Under the pieces are notes generated by a model that saw only the letters and a list, made by a program, of their open reading frames with translations, had not been told where the DNA came from and made no database searches. The translations under genes and the position numbers were made by a program. Below are positions 59,688 through 64,000 of a stretch of DNA of 64,000 nucleotides, piece after piece (the first letter of the stretch is position 1; each line of letters begins with the position of its first letter). The DNA is from Brachypodium distachyon (lineage: Eukaryota > Streptophyta > Magnoliopsida > Poales > Poaceae): assembly GCF_000005505.3 (NCBI RefSeq), contig NC_016134.3, forward strand, positions 39,990,150 through 40,054,149, in the 5' to 3' direction.

Positions 59688-61178
59688 TTACTGCACCTCC
59701 ACGCTTGGGAGGAGGGCGCAGACCTCACGTGTGAGACGCTTCACGGCGGCGTGAGACGTGAGAGCATACGCTCCCCCGTGAATGCAAGCGACGTCGCGAG
59801 GCTCCTGGAAGCCGGGCTCGGCGGCGGCGGCGTCGCTATAGATATCCCCGTGCTGCTCAGCGCGAGGCTTGTCGTGTACCCGGGGAGGCCGGTCCTGGCC
59901 GCCGCGGGCCTGACCGTGACCCCCTGCGGGTTCTCCTTTGTCGCCGCCGGCTGTGCCCCGGCCTGTTCCGCCGCGGGGGTTGTTCGGGCAGTCCTGAGAG
60001 AGGTCGCCGATGTCCCCGCAATTGAAGAAAGCCCTGGCAGCGCGGCGCTCCTCATGGCGCTGCTCGCGCTTCTCCTTGATGGTCTGGAGAGTGCGGCAGT
60101 CCTGTGCGTCGTGGGTGGCGTTGGTGTGGATGGGGCAGCGCGCGGCCACTGCCGGCTTGCTGCCCGATGCGTCTGCCGACGCCGCCTTCTTGGCGGGCCT
60201 CTGGGGAGCCCCCGGCTCCGCGGCAAGCACTTGCTTCCCGCCGCGTTTCCGGGAGCCCTTCTTCCCGGAGCCCTCTGGTGGGTTTGCCGCTGCTTTGGCG
60301 ACAAGCTCGGGCGCCAAGCGCCCTTCCTCGGCCATCGCGCACGTGTGCGCGAGAGCATAGAGATCCCTTGTGGTCCGGATCCGATGCGTGTTGAGCTTCT
60401 CACGCATCTTCGGGTCACGGAAGTTGATGGCGTACGTGTTAATGATGGTGGCCACTTCCGCCTCAGGGATGGAGTAGGAGAGGTCGGAGAACTTATTGGT
60501 GAAGTCCCGCAACGTCTCACCTGGTTTCTGCACGACCGTGTGCAGTTTTGCCATGGTTCCCGAGCGCTTGTAACCGTCCTGGAACGCGTTCACGAACTGC
60601 TCGCACAGGTCAACCCAGGATGCTATGGACCTGGCAGGCAGGTTGAGCAACCAAGTCCTCGCTGATCCTTTGAGAACCATCAGGAACCAGTTGGCCCTGA
60701 CCTTGTCGTCGGTGCCAATGGCGTGCATGCCCAACGTGTAGGTCAGGAGAATATCCTTGGGGTTCACAGTCCCGTCGTACGTCCCGAGCATCGGCGCTCG
60801 AAACTTGCGGGGCCACGTCACCCGGCGCAGCTCGCGAGTAAACGTGGCGCCCATGGGAGCATCCTCCTGCTCCTCTGGATGCGGGCGTTCTGCCTCACGC
60901 CGGCGCCGGTGCTACAAGCGCTGGCGGAGGTCTTCCTGCTGGCGGGCGTTCAGGACGCCTCGGGCGTCACCCCGTGTAACGGTTGGTGACGAATCCGAGG
61001 ACCCCAGGGGATCCTCGCCTCCTTGCCCTCCTAGCGGGGGAGGGTGTTCTCCGTGCCCCGAGACGCGGGGCGCGTCTCCGCGTCCTGGGTTCTGCCCCCG
61101 GCTTGAACCAGCCGGGGCGCCCTCGCCTTGCGGCTGCTGGGGGCAAGTGCAAAGAGCGCGTCTAGCTCCGCACTCCAT
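59688..61178 (-). pseudogene. Gypsy gag with a degenerate zinc knuckle
   Basis: The open part 59688-60854 encodes 388 residues. It contains the retrotrans_gag core (DDKVRANWFLMVLKGSARTW, QFVNAFQDGYKR, LRDFTNKFSDL) and a Lys/Arg/Gly-rich tail. The CCHC knuckle survives only as FFNCGDIGDLSQDCP, in which the first Cys and the His are replaced. The frame continues upstream to about 61178 through a TAG near 60914, so the annotated ATG is internal. Confidence 0.82.
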
Positions 61179-62808
61179 GCTTCAATCGTCGGTGTGCCTT
61201 GCGGTGGCTCGTAGCGCACCATGACACGCACGTCTATGATGGCTTTCGTCGGGGTCTGGGTGAGAGGCTACCGATTCTCCGACCGGCTGCCCTCTGCCCT
61301 GTCACCTGGTGCCCTCGGGCGAGTGGGGCGAGACTCCGTCGGCGTCGCACGCGACGCGCTGTGCTCATGGCGCAGCTGCCACTATGCGTCTTCGGCCCGC
61401 GAGTGGACTCGCTGGCCGGCGTGTGCGGCATTGTGGCCGCTCGCGCGGCTGGCTCCGGCGTTGGGAGCCGCATGCCCCCTCGGCCGATTGTCTACCGACG
61501 GCCGAGGAGGTGGAGGTGGCAGTTGCAATTGCTGCTGCTGCCGTCGAGGGGACCCCTAATCCCCTTGTGCCTGTGACGCGCGCGCAGCGTCATGGGACCG
61601 AGTGCGCATGGCAAGAGTGTCACGCAAGTCGACCTGAGGCTCGTCTGCCTTCTTGGGCGGCATGACGAGCTAGTCGTTGAAGATGTCGTAGGCGAAGAAG
61701 CCGGTGTTGACGATGATGATGCCGGCGGTCACTCGAAGCTCTCTGCACGCCCCCCTACCTGGCGTGCCAGATGTCGGAGCACGGTCTCCAGCACCGGGGA
61801 TGCCGAGCACCCCCTTTTTGGTTCGGTGGAGGGCGAGGGGATCGCTCCGGCGATCGCCGGCGTGACGATGGACAAGAAGTGTAGACACAAGAGTTTTTAC
61901 CCAAGTTCGGGCCACCCGGAGGTGTAATACCCTACGTCCTGCTTTGGAGTTGTATTTCTTAGTACGGTTGTTACAGGTTGCCAGAGAGTTTCCGGGCTTT
62001 GCTATTTGTCCCTCTAAGGGCTAGGCTACTTGGGTGAATGCTCAACGGAATAGAACCGAATCCTACTGAGGTCCAACCCTTTTGACCGGTGGCGTCGGTC
62101 TTCCTTTTATAGATAAGGGGATACCACATGTGCCTATGCATGCAGCGTGACACGTTTCCTAGACACGTGTCACGGCCACACGAAATACAATTTTGCTCAT
62201 CTATGCTGGACGCCATGCAGCGCCCGGTCCACTGTACACGGTAGAAAAAAAATGGTTCGTAGGGTAGTCGCTCTAGCCTTGCTAAGCAAGAATAGGCCTG
62301 CTGATAAGACTCTTGTCGGTGCGTTAAATGCACTGTGTCCGCCGTCTTGTCCTGTTTTCACTGTTCTGCGGGTACCGCCTGCATGCCCGAGCGCGGGTTG
62401 CTGGGGTGCACCTTCCCGGCTAGCGCACCGGCTAATTGCCGGGGGGCGTTCCTTCGGTTTCCCGGGACCGGGGTTTCCGGGAGCATCTTGTACTCGCCCC
62501 TTAGCTTTAACTTCACTAGGGGTCGTCTCCTCGAGGCAGCCTTCCCGGGAGTCCTTCCTGATGGGGCTCCGTCGCTGACGACCCATGCGTCACGTATCAG
62601 TGGGACCCCGTGAGCCATTGGAACGACAAACATGTCACATGTCATGAAAAGATCCTTTTAAGTGGAGCTAGCCCCTCGCACTAGCGAACCGACGGCGTAA
62701 AATTGAATCGTCCTGTGATCTTCCCGTCAAAAAAATAGTTTTGTGATCAACACTGTACGCAACAACATACAATTAATTTGCATTTGCAGCGTGTAGTTGA
62801 CCTTAGAG

Positions 62809-62990
62809 CATGTACAATGCAAGGTGTTAAGACAGGTGTTTACGAAAATAAACCAAACATTTTTTAAGCACCAGTGCTTATTTGTACAGAGGAGGTGCCA
62901 AATTAGACATCTGCTTAGTCTAAATAAGCATCAGTGCTTAACAAAAACCGGTTAATTTTTCTAAACACCTGGGCATCTTGCATTATAACT
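62809..62990. mobile_element. Small MITE with inverted ends
   Basis: Left GTACAATGCAAGGTGTTAAG...CAGGTGTTTA and right (other strand) GTTATAATGCAAGATGCCCAGGTGTTTAG align. Inside, AAGCACCAGTGCTTAT and AAGCATCAGTGCTTA are two copies of a near-palindrome. About 180 bp, non-coding. The superfamily was not determined. Confidence 0.6.
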
Positions 62991-64000
62991 ACTTGACTTC
63001 GGATCCTGTGCTGCCATATGCTGGTCAAAGAGGAAAGAAGAAGACGCTGCATGGTATATCGATATATCGCAAACTTTCACCAATTATATTAGGAAATACG
63101 TCCGTGTATGTACGTCGTGGCACATAGATAAGCCAAATAATCTACCACGTGCATGCCTTGACCCTTGCGTGAAAGCTACGTAAATCTTTTCACAGGTGCA
63201 AGTTAACCCTCCTATGGTACTCTGCTGTACAAAACACAATGCACACACTTGGCCGGTTATGAGATTTTAGGGGTCCGGATGGAATTTTTACCGGATGCCC
63301 TTGAATATAAATGTTGAAATAGAAAGCAACGTCTATCACTAAATATATCACAAATCCTAATAATATAGGTTCAAATAGTAATCAACTAGCGGGGTGACCC
63401 GCGCAGATTGCACGGCTAGATTTAATTAATATCAAAAAAGTAAATTTCATAAAGCCCTATTTTGTGTCAATTTTCTCAAGATATTACAGTTATGACTAAT
63501 TATCTTCAGAAATCACAATTTTTGGGGCAGACATTCTCAGAAAAATCCTAACGTGATATTAAGCATATTTGACGTGATTTCCTTACGTATGTGTCCCGTT
63601 ATCTGATGTCATGTGTCAATCCTAACCCGCTTCATTCGCTACGCAGCCTTTCAACCTGACTCGGCCTGCAAAATTGAAAGCCTACGTGCAAATGAAACTG
63701 GTCAAGGTTGACATGTGGCAACTGACAGCGAGCCACGTCCGTAAGCAATTGTGTCAAAGGCTTAATATGCCAGATTAGGGCTTTGTGAGAAGGTTTCCAC
63801 AATAGTTGTGGTTACTTGAGATAATTAATCATTATTGTGGCTCCATGAGTAGCTTGACGCCAAAACTGTGATTTTCTTTAATTTAATCATAACAAAACGT
63901 TTATTATGTATTTATATTTTTGTTTCTAGTAAATCCATTTTGTACCCCATTTATATGTATTCTATTTAAAAGTTTTCCTTTCAGACATGATTACGGATGT
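62991..64000. other. AT-rich right end of the window, no gene
   Basis: No coding signal or RNA gene was recognised on either strand. 63386-63416 (AACTAGCGGGGTGACCCGCGCA) is a motif I have seen in grass repeats, but I cannot assign it. Confidence 0.35.

Larger units (their letters stand above)
58728..62690 (-). mobile_element. Truncated Ty3/gypsy element: 5' LTR, gag, protease, start of RT
   Basis: On the minus strand the order from the right is LTR-like sequence (about 62690-61770), gag, retropepsin and the first part of reverse transcriptase, cut off at 58728 right after the NPVVVPK motif. A U3-type TATA box (CTATAAAAG) lies at 62104-62112 on the minus strand. A block GGCACGCCAGGTAGGGGGG just inside the LTR (61751-61769) looks like the primer-binding region of Triticeae-type gypsy elements. 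The downstream pol and 3' LTR are missing. The LTR borders are approximate. Confidence 0.8.

Noticed and set aside
59640..60665. 341-codon plus-strand frame over the gypsy gag
   Set aside because: Antisense shadow; the minus strand carries the recognisable gag and protease motifs.

Overview
This is plant nuclear DNA, almost certainly from a grass of the Pooideae (wheat/barley/Brachypodium group). The genes are split by GT-AG introns. First exons are very GC-rich at third codon positions, as is typical of grasses. At least eight Stowaway MITEs with the CTCCCTCCGT end and TA target duplications are present, plus CACTA ends, Ty3/gypsy remnants and LINE RNase H tails. Species cannot be fixed from sequence alone. 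Spacing of one gene per 5-10 kb fits either a small pooid genome or a gene-rich distal Triticeae segment.

Layout, left to right. (1) 1-2050, minus: the 5' part of a NEPRO-like nucleolar protein gene, leaving the window on the left. (2) 2.6-8 kb: three LINE tails and a weak minus-strand transcription unit. (3) 8.8-9.1 kb: a minisatellite. (4) 11048-11611, minus: an intronless RING-finger protein. (5) 13514-17531, minus: a ZnF-UBP/USP deubiquitinase of the UBP1/2 type. (6) 21466-24676, minus: the seven-exon FATA acyl-ACP thioesterase. (7) 26654-30242, minus: a short-loop PIN5-type auxin carrier whose first intron holds three Stowaway MITEs. (8) 32921-47902: three GT77-like glycosyltransferase paralogues (plus, minus, minus); the last two are pushed apart by a truncated CACTA element, gypsy LTR sequence and a gypsy integrase fragment. 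(9) 47.9-48.9 kb: a decayed duplicate of the third glycosyltransferase's promoter and first codons. (10) 49.1-49.7 kb: a long-TIR MITE. (11) 51023-58021, plus: a DUF707 family pseudogene with a complete 3.66-kb FAR1-like Mutator element sitting exactly on its intron 5/exon 6 junction. (12) 58.5-62.7 kb: a CACTA end fused to a 5'-truncated view of a gypsy element (LTR, gag, protease, start of RT). (13) 62.8 kb to the end: a MITE and featureless AT-rich DNA.

The host genes are unrelated in function (nucleolar RNA processing, ubiquitin removal and transfer, plastid fatty-acid export, ER auxin transport, Golgi glycosylation), as expected for a plant chromosome; there is no operon-like logic. The glycosyltransferase array is the one local family expansion. 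The most informative structure is the DUF707/Mutator nested locus: the 9-bp target duplication copies the splice acceptor, so the gene could still have been spliced after insertion. Independent nonsense codons, frameshifts and a lost donor site show it is now dead.
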